Source: Bacteroidota bacterium (lineage in GTDB: Bacteria; Bacteroidota; Bacteroidia; NS11-12g; UBA955). Taken from it: 51,849 bases of DNA. The position numbers were made by a program, and so were the translations under genes. The notes beneath the pieces are model-generated. The model was not told the DNA's origin and searched no databases. It was given only the letters and a program-made list of their open reading frames with translations. Shown here one piece after another: positions 1-8,188 of this stretch; positions within the stretch are counted from its first letter, which is position 1; every line of letters begins with the position of its first letter. The stretch spans positions 1 through 51,849 of the forward strand of contig CANMBF010000019.1 of assembly GCA_947496065.1 (NCBI GenBank), given 5' to 3'.

Positions 1-2
1 AT

Positions 3-386
3 GGCAATAACCCTGGTGCGCAAGGTGCACAGAACGGCATACCTGGTGGCGATCCCAATGGCAGAGGCAATGGTCCTGGTAATGGCGATGGTCCAAGTTC
101 TGGTATCGGCAATGGTCCGAATAAAAGTGTCAATCATACCTTTGGTAATAGAAAATTAAACCTTGCAAACAATACCGAAAACTGCGGTGAAAAGGGAACA
201 GTGATTGTCGATGTAATTGTAAAAGCAGATGGTTCTATCATCCCGACAGGTATTAATCCAAGCACTAAATCACCTTCTCGTTGCCTTCAAGATTTAGCAA
301 TGAAATTTGTAAAGAATTCAAGATTTGCGCCTTCTGATGTTTCGAGTGCAGATGGCACTATTACCATTAAATTTAACTTAAATTAA
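3..386 (+). CDS. TonB-like energy transducer, C-terminal part (5' end outside window)
   Basis: The reading frame is open from the window edge, so only the last 127 residues are present. The first ~45 residues are a Gly/Asn/Pro-rich linker with repeated GNG/GDG units. They are followed by a compact domain with GTVIVDVIVKADGSI and a Cys-containing CLQDLAMKFVKNSRFAP segment. That pattern matches the C-terminal domain of Bacteroidota TonB proteins, which span the periplasm and pass proton-motive-force energy from ExbB/ExbD to outer-membrane receptors. The low-complexity stretch would be the periplasm-spanning linker. folC starts 26 bases downstream on the same strand, a gene order I recall from other Bacteroidota (exbD, tonB, folC). 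A shorter internal GTG start at 201 would cut the domain and is not credible. Confidence 0.75.
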   Translation, partial: GNNPGAQGAQNGIPGGDPNGRGNGPGNGDGPSSGIGNGPNKSVNHTFGNRKLNLANNTENCGEKGTVIVDVIVKADGSIIPTGINPSTKSPSRCLQDLAMKFVKNSRFAPSDVSSADGTITIKFNLN

Positions 387-412
387 TTTAATCGGTTTTT
401 TGCTTTTAAATA

Positions 413-1639
413 ATGACCTATAAGGAAACTCTCGACTTTTTATTTACTAAACTCCCCTATTTTACCCGTGATGGTAAAGCTGCGCTTAAGCCAGATTTAA
501 AGAATACAATCCTTTTGTGTGAAGCGATCGGCAATCCCCATTTAAAATTTAAAAGTATACATATTGCAGGTACCAATGGAAAAGGCAGTACTAGTAATAT
601 GCTGTCGGCCATTTTGCAGATGCAAGGTTATAAAACAGGATTGTATACCTCTCCACACTTAAAAGATTTTAGAGAGCGTATTCGCATTAATGGAGAAATG
701 GTTTCTGAAGCATTTGTTGTCGCATTTACTGAAAAAATTATTCCCCATTTGGAAATTATTCAACCTTCCTTTTTTGAAATTACGGTGGCCATGTGTTTTG
801 ATTACTTTGCTGAACAACAGATTGATTATGCCATTATCGAAACAGGGTTAGGCGGTCGATTAGATAGTACCAATATTATTCATCCGATACTTTCGATCAT
901 AACAAATATAGGTTACGACCACACTGATTTATTAGGCGATACTTTAGCTAAAATAGCTTTTGAAAAAGCAGGCATCATTAAAAGTAATGTCCCCATTGTG
1001 ATAGGTGAAACCCAAATGGAAACCACGCCTGTTTTTAAAGAAAAAGCAAAACTTGAAAATGCATCTCTTTATTATGCTGACCAAAATCCAAATTATTTTA
1101 ATACGGAAATCGAAAGCGACTTAACAGGCATTTATCAACAAAAAAATATTTTAACGGTTATGCAAGCAGTTGAGGTGCTTCAAAAAATAGGCTTAACAAT
1201 TGATCCATTTATGGCTGCACGTGCATTAAGGCAGGTGAAAAAATTAACGGGATTTATTGGCCGTTGGGATATTCTTCAAACAAATCCAAAAATAATTGTA
1301 GATACTGGTCATAACGTATCTGGTTTGAAATATGTATTTGAGCAATTAAAACAGGAGACCTATTCAAAATTACATATTGTCTTTGGAATGGTAGCTGATA
1401 AAGATAGAAGTGAGATTTTAAAATTATTGCCTAAGGTGGCGATGTACTATTTTTGTCAACCCAATTTACCAAGAGGTTTAAACCCTGAATTGTTAAAAAC
1501 AGAATGTGAAAGTACAGGCTTGTTTGGACATACATACGATTCAGTTGCCAATGCCCTAAGAGCTGCCAAAGAAAATGCAAAACCAAACGATTTAATTTTT
1601 ATTGGCGGAAGTACCTTTGTAGTCGCTGAAATTATATGA
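413..1639 (+). CDS. folC: Bifunctional folylpolyglutamate synthase / dihydrofolate synthase
   Basis: This Mur-ligase-family cytoplasmic enzyme adds glutamate to dihydropteroate and to tetrahydrofolate in folate biosynthesis. The 408-residue length is normal. The ATP-binding P-loop GTNGKGST lies at residues 53-60. The family signature ETGLGGRLDSTN is at 143-154 and NIGYDHTDLLG at 165-175. The C-terminal ligase domain contains DTGHNVSGLK, the FolC counterpart of the Mur DYAHNP motif. The stop codon overlaps the rnhA start as ATGA (1636-1639), so translation is probably coupled. It lies just downstream of the TonB-like gene. Identification is firm; whether both activities are kept cannot be read from the sequence. 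Confidence 0.95.
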   Translation: MTYKETLDFLFTKLPYFTRDGKAALKPDLKNTILLCEAIGNPHLKFKSIHIAGTNGKGSTSNMLSAILQMQGYKTGLYTSPHLKDFRERIRINGEMVSEAFVVAFTEKIIPHLEIIQPSFFEITVAMCFDYFAEQQIDYAIIETGLGGRLDSTNIIHPILSIITNIGYDHTDLLGDTLAKIAFEKAGIIKSNVPIVIGETQMETTPVFKEKAKLENASLYYADQNPNYFNTEIESDLTGIYQQKNILTVMQAVEVLQKIGLTIDPFMAARALRQVKKLTGFIGRWDILQTNPKIIVDTGHNVSGLKYVFEQLKQETYSKLHIVFGMVADKDRSEILKLLPKVAMYYFCQPNLPRGLNPELLKTECESTGLFGHTYDSVANALRAAKENAKPNDLIFIGGSTFVVAEII

Positions 1640-2118
1640 ACACAGAAAAGAAATTAATTATTTATACCGATGGTGCCTCACTCGGCAATCCAGGCAAAGG
1701 TGGCTATGGCATAGTATTAAAATGGGGTACTGCCCGCAAAGAAATCAGCGAAGGCTTTACCTTAACGACCAATAATCGCATGGAATTATTAGCGGTAATT
1801 ATGGCCTTAGAAACCATTAACAAACAACAGCTCAATGTTCATATCTATACGGATAGTAAATATGTGTGTGATGCAATCGATAAAAAATGGGTATGGGGTT
1901 GGCAAAAAAAAGGTTGGAAGGATAAGAAGAACATTGACTTATGGAAACGATTTTTGCCATTATTTGATCAGCATAAAATTAGCATGCATTGGGTAAAAGG
2001 ACATGCGGGCGTTGAAGAGAACGAAGTTTGTGATGTTTTGGCTACTACTGCCGCTAAGGAAGGTCCTTGGAAAAAGGACATAGGATACGAACAAGAGAAA
2101 AAGGCTGGATTATTATAA
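1636..2118 (+). CDS. rnhA: Ribonuclease HI
   Basis: RNase HI cleaves the RNA strand of RNA-DNA hybrids, such as R-loops and primer remnants. The 160-residue length is standard. The metal-binding carboxylates are all present: D12 in YTDGASLGNPG, E50 in NNRMELLAV, D73 in YTDSKYV and D133 in EVCDVLA. The histidine of the flexible loop (KGHAG, H123) is also there. The basic-protrusion region with clustered Trp and Lys (WVWGWQKKGWK, 86-96) resembles the substrate-binding handle of the E. coli type. The start overlaps the folC stop by four bases. The last six bases overlap the 3' end of the convergent ribE gene. Confidence 0.96.
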   Translation: MNTEKKLIIYTDGASLGNPGKGGYGIVLKWGTARKEISEGFTLTTNNRMELLAVIMALETINKQQLNVHIYTDSKYVCDAIDKKWVWGWQKKGWKDKKNIDLWKRFLPLFDQHKISMHWVKGHAGVEENEVCDVLATTAAKEGPWKKDIGYEQEKKAGLL

Positions 2119-2697
2119 CCGATTTTGTAATAAGCGGGCTACATATTTTCCAATAATATCAAATTCTAAATTCACCTCATCGTCAATCTTTAGATATTTA
2201 AATATTGTATTTTCATAGGTATATGGAATAATGGCTACAGAGAATTCATTAGATCTACTTTCTACAACTGTAAGACTTGTGCCATTAACAGTGATAGAGC
2301 CTTTTTCAACCGTCATATCATTGGTATTGTAATGAAACCAATATTTCCAGCTTCCATTTTCATCAACAATACTTTTACATATTGCGGTGGTGTCCACATG
2401 ACCTTGCACAACATGGCCATCAAAACGTCCATTGGCAGGCATGCAACGTTCCAAATTCACGCTGTCGCCAATCTTCCAATGCTTCATAGAAGTGCGTTCT
2501 AATGTTTCTTTAATAGCAGTAACTGTGTATTGATTGCCATTGATATGAACCACAGTTAAACATACGCCATTATGCGCTAGACTTTGATCAATCTTAAGTT
2601 CATTCGTAAAATTAGATGAAAGAACAAAGTGTTTATTTGTTCCTTCATCTTTAATATTTTTAATGGTTGCCAGGGTTTCTATAATACCTGTAAACAT
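2113..2697 (-). CDS. ribE: Riboflavin synthase alpha subunit
   Basis: Riboflavin synthase dismutates two molecules of 6,7-dimethyl-8-ribityllumazine, the last step of riboflavin synthesis. The protein begins with the diagnostic MFTGIIET. Two homologous lumazine-binding barrels follow, each with the NG-x-(C/S)-LTV motif: NGVCLTV at 43-49 and NGTSLTV at 138-144. GRFDGHVVQGHVD at 90-102 joins the halves. The 194-residue length fits the family. It is the last gene of a probable yebC, universal stress protein, ribE transcript, 14 bases after the stress-protein gene. It is convergent with rnhA, with a six-base 3' overlap and no terminator hairpin that I can see. Confidence 0.96.
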   Translation of the reverse strand: MFTGIIETLATIKNIKDEGTNKHFVLSSNFTNELKIDQSLAHNGVCLTVVHINGNQYTVTAIKETLERTSMKHWKIGDSVNLERCMPANGRFDGHVVQGHVDTTAICKSIVDENGSWKYWFHYNTNDMTVEKGSITVNGTSLTVVESRSNEFSVAIIPYTYENTIFKYLKIDDEVNLEFDIIGKYVARLLQNRL

Positions 2698-2711
2698 TTC
2701 AGTAAAATAGA

Positions 2712-3593
2712 TTAACCGAAAATACCATCTAATATGATTCCTGCATCATTGCTATTGATACACATGATAGGAATTCTACCGCCATTGTTTACAATTTGCT
2801 GTGCATAGCTACCTAAAAGAAATTCGTTAAATCCTTTTTCTTGTTGGCTCATAATCATAATTAAATCAGCATCAATTTCGTTGGCGTAGGCTAAGGTATC
2901 TTCAGCAAAACTATCAGGATATTTATCTTCTTCTAAACCACGTAAAATATATTTAGCCCCATTGGTATCAAGAATATCTTGGGTTTGATTAATCACGGCA
3001 TGAATTCTATTTCTAAATTCTTCGTTAGTTGTATTTTCGTAAATAACGTGTACGGTACTGTTAAATTTCAAAGCTACATGGACAGCCCATCTAACCTTTT
3101 GACGACTTTCTCTGGTTAGATCAATTGGCAACACAATTTTCTCATATCCATTTCCAATTGATTTTTCTTTAACAACTATTAAAGGAACTTTCGCATAATT
3201 GATAACACGACTCGCATTGCTACCTGTAATTTGTTGAAGACCACTTGCGCCATTGGTACCCATAATGATACTGTCGTAGTTACCTTCATTAGCGATATTT
3301 GTGATAACTTTGTAAATTTTACCAGATTCAATGAGTTTATTGATTTTGATGTTTGGATATTGCTTATTGGCTTCTGCAATCATTTTATCCAATTTCATAT
3401 CAATGGCTTCTTTCAACAAGTCAGCATTATTATTGCCACCAAACAAATTACCAATGAAATTCCCTTCATCCATTATGTGTAATAAAGTTATTTCATTTTT
3501 GTAAACATCTGCTACTTTCAGGGCGTGTCCTAAAGCGTTTTGTGCTACTTCAGAAAAATCTAAGGGCACTAGGATAGTATTATTATTATTCAT
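2712..3593 (-). CDS. Tandem universal stress protein (two UspA domains)
   Basis: The 293 residues form two UspA-type alpha/beta domains, about 1-143 and 150-280. Universal stress proteins are cytoplasmic nucleotide-binding proteins induced in stress or stationary phase; their target is unknown here. The first domain starts with the typical TILVPLDFSE and ends with MGTNGASGLQQITGSNA. This resembles the ATP-binding G2xG9xG(S/T) signature, but the spacer before the second Gly-Ser is eight residues instead of nine. The second domain carries LIMIMSQQEKG...GSYAQQIV and lacks the glycine signature, so ATP binding there is doubtful. It sits 10 bases downstream of yebC and 14 upstream of ribE on the same strand, which suggests one transcript. 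Confidence 0.9.
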   Translation of the reverse strand: MNNNNTILVPLDFSEVAQNALGHALKVADVYKNEITLLHIMDEGNFIGNLFGGNNNADLLKEAIDMKLDKMIAEANKQYPNIKINKLIESGKIYKVITNIANEGNYDSIIMGTNGASGLQQITGSNASRVINYAKVPLIVVKEKSIGNGYEKIVLPIDLTRESRQKVRWAVHVALKFNSTVHVIYENTTNEEFRNRIHAVINQTQDILDTNGAKYILRGLEEDKYPDSFAEDTLAYANEIDADLIMIMSQQEKGFNEFLLGSYAQQIVNNGGRIPIMCINSNDAGIILDGIFG

Positions 3594-3603
3594 ATAAATT
3601 ATT

Positions 3604-4314
3604 TTAAACTAAATTATTGTAGACATTCTGTACATCTTCATCCTCTTCTAATCGTTCGATTAAAGATTCTACTTGCAGTTTTTCCTCTTCGGAAAGTGTT
3701 GCCACCACAGATGTTGGAATTCTTTGCAACTCGGCACTTACAATTACGATTCCTTTTTCTTCAAGTGTTTTATACATGTTACCGAATTTTTCGAAAGGAC
3801 AAGTGATGACCATTTCATTCTCCTCAATTTCTATTTCTTCCAAACCGGCATCAATTAATTCAAATTCTAATTCTTCAGTATTTAAATTATCTGTTTTGAT
3901 TACAAAAATACTTTTTCGAACAAAAGCATAGTCTAAACTTCCACTTTTACCTAATTCACCGCCACCTCTGTTTAGGTGCATACGAATATTTGCAACAGTG
4001 CGAGTTGGGTTATCTGTAGCTGTTTCAATGAACAAACCAACACCCTTCATGCACATGGCTTCGTAATTAACTTCTTCGTAATTACTTGAGTCTTTGCCCG
4101 CAGAACGCTTGATGGCCGCCTCAATTCTATCTTTCGGCATATTCGCACTTTTAGCATTTGAGATGACCACTCTTAATTTAGCATTTGAATCTGGATCAGG
4201 TCCACCGGCTTTAACAGCAATTGCTATTTCCTTACCATATTTAGTAAAGGCTTTCGACATTCTGTCAAATCGTGCAAACATGGTGTGTTTGCGTTTTTCA
4301 AATACTCTTCCCAT
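3604..4314 (-). CDS. yebC: YebC/TACO1-family protein
   Basis: This 236-residue protein belongs to the YebC/TACO1 family. Members were long called transcriptional regulators (PmpR), and more recent work links them to ribosomes and relief of proline-dependent stalling. The hallmark segments are all present: KRKHTMFARFDRMSKAFTK near residue 8, AGGPDPDSNAKLRVVISNAK at ~37-56, and MPKDRIEAAIKR after it. The acidic middle region and the C-terminal LSEEEKLQVESLIERLEEDEDVQNVYNN complete the fold. It is the first gene of a three-gene operon with the stress protein and ribE. A TACTTTTG -7 box lies 24 bases upstream of the start. Confidence 0.93.
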   Translation of the reverse strand: MGRVFEKRKHTMFARFDRMSKAFTKYGKEIAIAVKAGGPDPDSNAKLRVVISNAKSANMPKDRIEAAIKRSAGKDSSNYEEVNYEAMCMKGVGLFIETATDNPTRTVANIRMHLNRGGGELGKSGSLDYAFVRKSIFVIKTDNLNTEELEFELIDAGLEEIEIEENEMVITCPFEKFGNMYKTLEEKGIVIVSAELQRIPTSVVATLSEEEKLQVESLIERLEEDEDVQNVYNNLV

Positions 4315-4338
4315 AATCAGTAACTATTATTTTGGGTG

Positions 4339-4346
4339 CAAAAGTA
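4339..4346 (-). promoter_or_regulatory. Candidate Bacteroidota -7 box upstream of yebC
   Basis: On the minus strand this reads TACTTTTG, matching the TAnnTTTG -7 consensus of the Bacteroidota primary sigma factor. It lies 24 bases before the yebC ATG in the only non-coding space upstream. No TTG -33 element at the usual distance was found. Confidence 0.35.
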
Positions 4347-4443
4347 CTAACAAATTTTTGAAATATGAATTCCTAAATCCTTAAAAGCACAGTTGCACTC
4401 AAATACTAGAATAGATGGCGCCATTGCTAAGGAAGAACAAGGC

Positions 4444-5007
4444 TTAATAAACGATTTTTGATTTCCACGTTTGTGTGGCCTTATCGTAGCTCACATTCTT
4501 ATCCGGGAACATTACCCAATCTTCTTTTACTTCTGGCAGGTAAGCATTTACATTACCTGTTTTAACCATTGTACTGAACAAGACTGCCGATTTTTCCTTC
4601 AGTTCGGGCATTTTCATTTTCCAGGTCCAAAATAGTTCTTCATAGCTCGAGGAATCAATGGCTCCTATTTGATTTCTTTTGAATCTGCCGCAAATAGATG
4701 CAAACTTATCACCTTTGATACTTGGTTCTAGGCGACTTACCATAAAATAAGCGTAACCATCTTTAGATTCAGTGTAATGCATCCATTGGTATTTGCGTTC
4801 CACCTTATGCACTAACATAAAATGTTTATTTTTAGGCAAAAATCTTTGATTCTCAGGTATACTATCGTGTAATTTTGAAAAATGTGGTAAGATGGTATCT
4901 AATAATCCATCATAATTTACTTTATAATCTGATAAGGCATACTTTGAATTATTGCTACAGCCATTAAGTATTAGAACTAGAACGAAGGAAACTATAATTT
5001 TATTCAT
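4444..5007 (-). CDS. Small lipoprotein of unknown function
   Basis: I do not recognise this family. The first 17 residues form a lipoprotein signal with a Leu-Asn-Gly-Cys lipobox (C17), so the mature protein should be a membrane-anchored lipoprotein of about 170 residues. The rest is soluble, mixed in charge and rich in aromatic residues, including several Trp in ELFWTWKMK and EDWVMFPD. It has one further cysteine (SICGRF). No transmembrane segment or repeat is visible. It lies 103 bases downstream of the BNR-propeller lipoprotein gene on the same strand, but it has its own candidate -7 box at 5024-5031, so it may be transcribed separately. Confidence 0.7.
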   Translation of the reverse strand: MNKIIVSFVLVLILNGCSNNSKYALSDYKVNYDGLLDTILPHFSKLHDSIPENQRFLPKNKHFMLVHKVERKYQWMHYTESKDGYAYFMVSRLEPSIKGDKFASICGRFKRNQIGAIDSSSYEELFWTWKMKMPELKEKSAVLFSTMVKTGNVNAYLPEVKEDWVMFPDKNVSYDKATQTWKSKIVY

Positions 5008-5023
5008 ACTATTTTTACGGGAG

Positions 5024-5031
5024 CAAATTTA
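5024..5031 (-). promoter_or_regulatory. Candidate -7 box upstream of the small lipoprotein gene
   Basis: The minus strand reads TAAATTTG, 16 bases before the ATG, in the 103-base gap after the propeller gene. It matches TAnnTTTG. No clear -33 TTG is present. Confidence 0.35.
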
Positions 5032-5110
5032 AGTTAAGAATGAAACTAATAGATTGATTTTAGGTTTTTTAATTGTTAAGGAATACTTAAGACAAGCTAT
5101 AAAATCCCAA

Positions 5111-7213
5111 TTAATTTAACCATAAACGCCACATACCTCGGCCAAATGTACTTACAAATAACATTCTTTGTGCTTCATAATATTTTATTTCACTTACCAT
5201 TACCGATGGAAAACCTTTTCCAAAAGGCATCCATTTTTGATTGGGTTCTTTTATAAAAACCCCATTTGCATTTCCACAGATCCAATCGTTTCCAATTGGT
5301 TCAATACTAAAGACTGGATGATTGCTTAGGCCTTCACTCATATTTTCAAATGAATTACCGCCATCTTTACTGAGAAATACTTTATTAACTTCATTGGCTT
5401 TTGAATTATCAAATCCATTGAGTGTTATCGCAATTTCACCATTTTGATTGACATCAATATCCGTAATACTCCGCCATTTTAAAATTGGCAAGGCCTCGCT
5501 TTTATCTATCCATACTAAGCCCCCATCGTTTGTATAATAGAGCTTTTTAACCAAGGGTCCGCCCCATGTGGCATCCATTTTAGACAGCCAAATTTCGGCT
5601 GTATTATCCGGATTTACCCAAAATGCACCAATCGGTCGTTCGGTACTAAGCGCACTACTTAATATTTCAAAATTCTTTCCTTCAATTTGTTTGTATAAAT
5701 GTTGATTGGCGATATAGAGGGTATTTTCACCTTTGTGATAAGCCATTCTAAAGTCAAAAAAATTGATATCGCCACCGGCATGGTTATAGACTAAATTTCT
5801 ACCATCATTCTTAGTAACATAACACATTTTGGCATATCCGCAAGCAAACGAAAGACTATCGCCCATGGCTGTTACCCGACCTCCGTCACCATATAAATCG
5901 CAGGTATTCCATTTGCGTTTTTTGAAAACAATAATGCCTTTGTCCTGAGTACCTGCCATGATTACATTGTTAATGGCTTTGTCAAATCCGAAAAGTAAAC
6001 TCGCATTTAAATTTAAAGCTTTATTGGTTAAACTAAACCAAGTCAGTCCACCATCTGCCGATTTATCAATGCCTCCATCTGTTGCAATGTAAATATGCTT
6101 ATTTGCAGTTATTTGAATGGCGTTCACATCATCATGTGTGTTGTTGGGCAATAGATATTCTGGTGTTGTAATTTGTGAAAAAGAAGCACCTCCATTAATC
6201 GATTTAAAAACACGCGTGGTGCCTACTAATAGTTGCTCATTGCCATCAAAATCTTTATAACCTGTAGCCATACACATATGGTAAATATTGGCTATAAATT
6301 CAGAATGACTAACCAACACTATTTCGCGGAGTGAAAGGATATTCGCTTGTAGTAAATAGCTACTATTATGACTAACCGCAATCCATAGTTTTTTATTGTT
6401 TTTAAGAGAAAACCCAATTTCATACCTTGCATTTTTACCAGGCGTAGCGCCATAACTTCTTGCTACAACTGCCGTTTCATCGGTCCATGTTTCGCCCCCA
6501 TCATAAGAGACTATCAATACATTTCCTGTTACAAAAATCTGTTTTTCATTTTCAGGGTTTACCTTTATAGACTTTAAATTCTCGCTCGTTTTGTAAATAC
6601 TATTCCATGTTTTAGCACCATCATATGTGATAAAAATTTCATGATCAGAAATACTAAGTAATTTTTGTTCGTTGCGTTTATCAATAATTTCAATACTTCT
6701 TTGTTGGTTGTAGTTGTATTCAGATGGATTGTATTGCAAACTGTTTCTTTGCCATGTTTCACCATTGTCAAAACTTTCAATAAGCCCATATCCAAATTGT
6801 TTTTCCATGCCCAAATCGGTGGCACAAGAGGCTAATAAATGTTTATCGTTTTTATTAAATCTAAGAATACTGAAGATGCCTGTTGCAAATTCAAAATCTA
6901 ATTTTTGATGCCAAGTAATACCGCCATCGGTGGTTTTAAATAATCCTGCTGAAGCATGTCCAATGAGTATTTCATTTTCGTTATCCGGATGTAGATTGAT
7001 ACTTTCAAAACGCCCTGAACCAAAAGCACTCCATTCATTTTTTTCAGCCAATGGAATAGGCGCGCCAAATGGACCTATGGCTTGCCAAACATTGGGTTCT
7101 ATTAAATCAGAAAAAGCGTTTAATTGGTTATAGTCAGCCGCTGTTCCCTTTTTATTTTTGCATGAAGGGTTAACTATAATTAATAAAATTACAATTAATA
7201 AGCGGGTTGGCAT
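5111..7213 (-). CDS. BNR/Asp-box beta-propeller lipoprotein
   Basis: This 700-residue protein starts with a lipoprotein signal peptide (VNPSC, lipid-modified C18). It continues as a run of sialidase-type Asp-box repeats: TTDGGITW, SFDNGETW, TYDGAKTW, SYDGGETW, SADGGLTW, TNDGGLVW and SKDGGNSF. Such repeats build multi-bladed beta-propellers of the sortilin/Vps10 or photosystem-stability-factor kind. No sialidase catalytic arginine triad or FRIP motif is visible, so a binding or scaffolding role at the cell surface is more likely than glycosidase activity. The gene starts 11 bases after the hydroxyacyl-CoA dehydrogenase stop and is probably read from the same transcript. A metabolic link between the two is not evident. 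Confidence 0.85.
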   Translation of the reverse strand: MPTRLLIVILLIIVNPSCKNKKGTAADYNQLNAFSDLIEPNVWQAIGPFGAPIPLAEKNEWSAFGSGRFESINLHPDNENEILIGHASAGLFKTTDGGITWHQKLDFEFATGIFSILRFNKNDKHLLASCATDLGMEKQFGYGLIESFDNGETWQRNSLQYNPSEYNYNQQRSIEIIDKRNEQKLLSISDHEIFITYDGAKTWNSIYKTSENLKSIKVNPENEKQIFVTGNVLIVSYDGGETWTDETAVVARSYGATPGKNARYEIGFSLKNNKKLWIAVSHNSSYLLQANILSLREIVLVSHSEFIANIYHMCMATGYKDFDGNEQLLVGTTRVFKSINGGASFSQITTPEYLLPNNTHDDVNAIQITANKHIYIATDGGIDKSADGGLTWFSLTNKALNLNASLLFGFDKAINNVIMAGTQDKGIIVFKKRKWNTCDLYGDGGRVTAMGDSLSFACGYAKMCYVTKNDGRNLVYNHAGGDINFFDFRMAYHKGENTLYIANQHLYKQIEGKNFEILSSALSTERPIGAFWVNPDNTAEIWLSKMDATWGGPLVKKLYYTNDGGLVWIDKSEALPILKWRSITDIDVNQNGEIAITLNGFDNSKANEVNKVFLSKDGGNSFENMSEGLSNHPVFSIEPIGNDWICGNANGVFIKEPNQKWMPFGKGFPSVMVSEIKYYEAQRMLFVSTFGRGMWRLWLN

Positions 7214-7224
7214 AGACCCTTGGT

Positions 7225-8112
7225 TTATTTAAAATTAGAAGCAACTACCAGTTCTTTTCCACCACCACTATAGTCGTAAAAACCTTTACTAGTTTTTGCA
7301 CCAAGATCGCCAGCCGTTACCATGTTTACTAACAAAGGGCAAGGTGCATATTTGGTATTCCCTAACCCATCGTATAAAACATTTAAAATCGCCAAGCAAA
7401 CATCTAGACCTATGAAATCGGCCAATTGCAAGGGCCCCATTGGATGTGCCATTCCAAGTTTCATGACCGTATCAATTTCTTCCACACCAGCCACACCTTC
7501 GTGCAAAGTAATAATGGCTTCATTAATCATTGGCATTAAAATTCTGTTAGCAACGAAACCAGGATAATCATTCACCAATGTTGGAATTTTACCAATTGCT
7601 TTGCTTAATTCCATAATATTTTCAGTAACCGTTTTACTTGTTTTATAGCCATTGATTACTTCAACTAGTTTCATTACAGGCACTGGATTCATAAAGTGCA
7701 TGCCAATAACTTTATCTGGTCTAGCAGTAGCTGCTGCTATTTTAGTAATGCTGATAGATGAGGTATTAGAAGCAAGGATGCAATGCGCTGGCGCTGCTGC
7801 ATCGATGTCTTTAAAAAGTTGCAATTTAATACTAGAATTTTCAGTAGCCGCTTCTACAACTAAATCGGCCATAGAAACACCCGATTTTAACTCTGTAGTA
7901 GTCGTAATATTGGCGAGAGTCTCTGTCTTTTGTTCTTCAGTAATAAGTTGTTTAGCAACTTGTCTATCGAGGTTAGATCCAATTTTAGCAACTGCCTTTT
8001 GAAGGGCTGCATCATTAATGTCTATTAGATTCACTTTATATCCATTCATAGCAAATACATGTGCAATGCCATTTCCCATTGTTCCTGAACCTATCACTGA
8101 AATATTTTTCAT
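7225..8112 (-). CDS. 3-hydroxyacyl-CoA (3-hydroxybutyryl-CoA) dehydrogenase
   Basis: This NAD(H)-dependent enzyme interconverts 3-hydroxyacyl-CoA and 3-oxoacyl-CoA in fatty-acid or butyrate metabolism. I chose the ATG at 8112, which gives 295 residues starting MKNISVIGSGTMGNG. An upstream in-frame ATG at 8133 would add seven Asn-rich residues and would overlap a -7 box. The Rossmann motif GSGTMGNG follows directly. The catalytic region GMHFMNPVPVMKLVEVI contains the active-site His and Asn context, and the C-terminal domain has NYPGF-like DYPGFVANRILMP and KTSKGFYDY. The size fits the single-domain Hbd/FadB-like family. The photolyase gene ends 76 bases upstream, and the box at 8131-8138 could drive this gene separately. 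Confidence 0.93.
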   Translation of the reverse strand: MKNISVIGSGTMGNGIAHVFAMNGYKVNLIDINDAALQKAVAKIGSNLDRQVAKQLITEEQKTETLANITTTTELKSGVSMADLVVEAATENSSIKLQLFKDIDAAAPAHCILASNTSSISITKIAAATARPDKVIGMHFMNPVPVMKLVEVINGYKTSKTVTENIMELSKAIGKIPTLVNDYPGFVANRILMPMINEAIITLHEGVAGVEEIDTVMKLGMAHPMGPLQLADFIGLDVCLAILNVLYDGLGNTKYAPCPLLVNMVTAGDLGAKTSKGFYDYSGGGKELVVASNFK

Positions 8113-8130
8113 ATTAATATTATTATTGGG

Positions 8131-8138
8131 CAAAAATA
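8131..8138 (-). promoter_or_regulatory. Candidate -7 box for the hydroxyacyl-CoA dehydrogenase gene
   Basis: The minus strand reads TATTTTTG, 18 bases before the chosen ATG, in the gap after the photolyase gene. Its position argues against the upstream start codon at 8133, which lies inside it. Confidence 0.4.
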
Positions 8139-8188
8139 GTCAAATCCAAGAGGGAAAAAATAGTTTTAATAAAAATTTATAAAACCGA

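Noticed and set aside
3-130. Gly/Asn-rich repeats at the window start as a tandem repeat or CRISPR-like array
   Set aside because: They are in frame with a TonB-like C-terminal domain and fit a periplasmic linker; there are no regular spacers.
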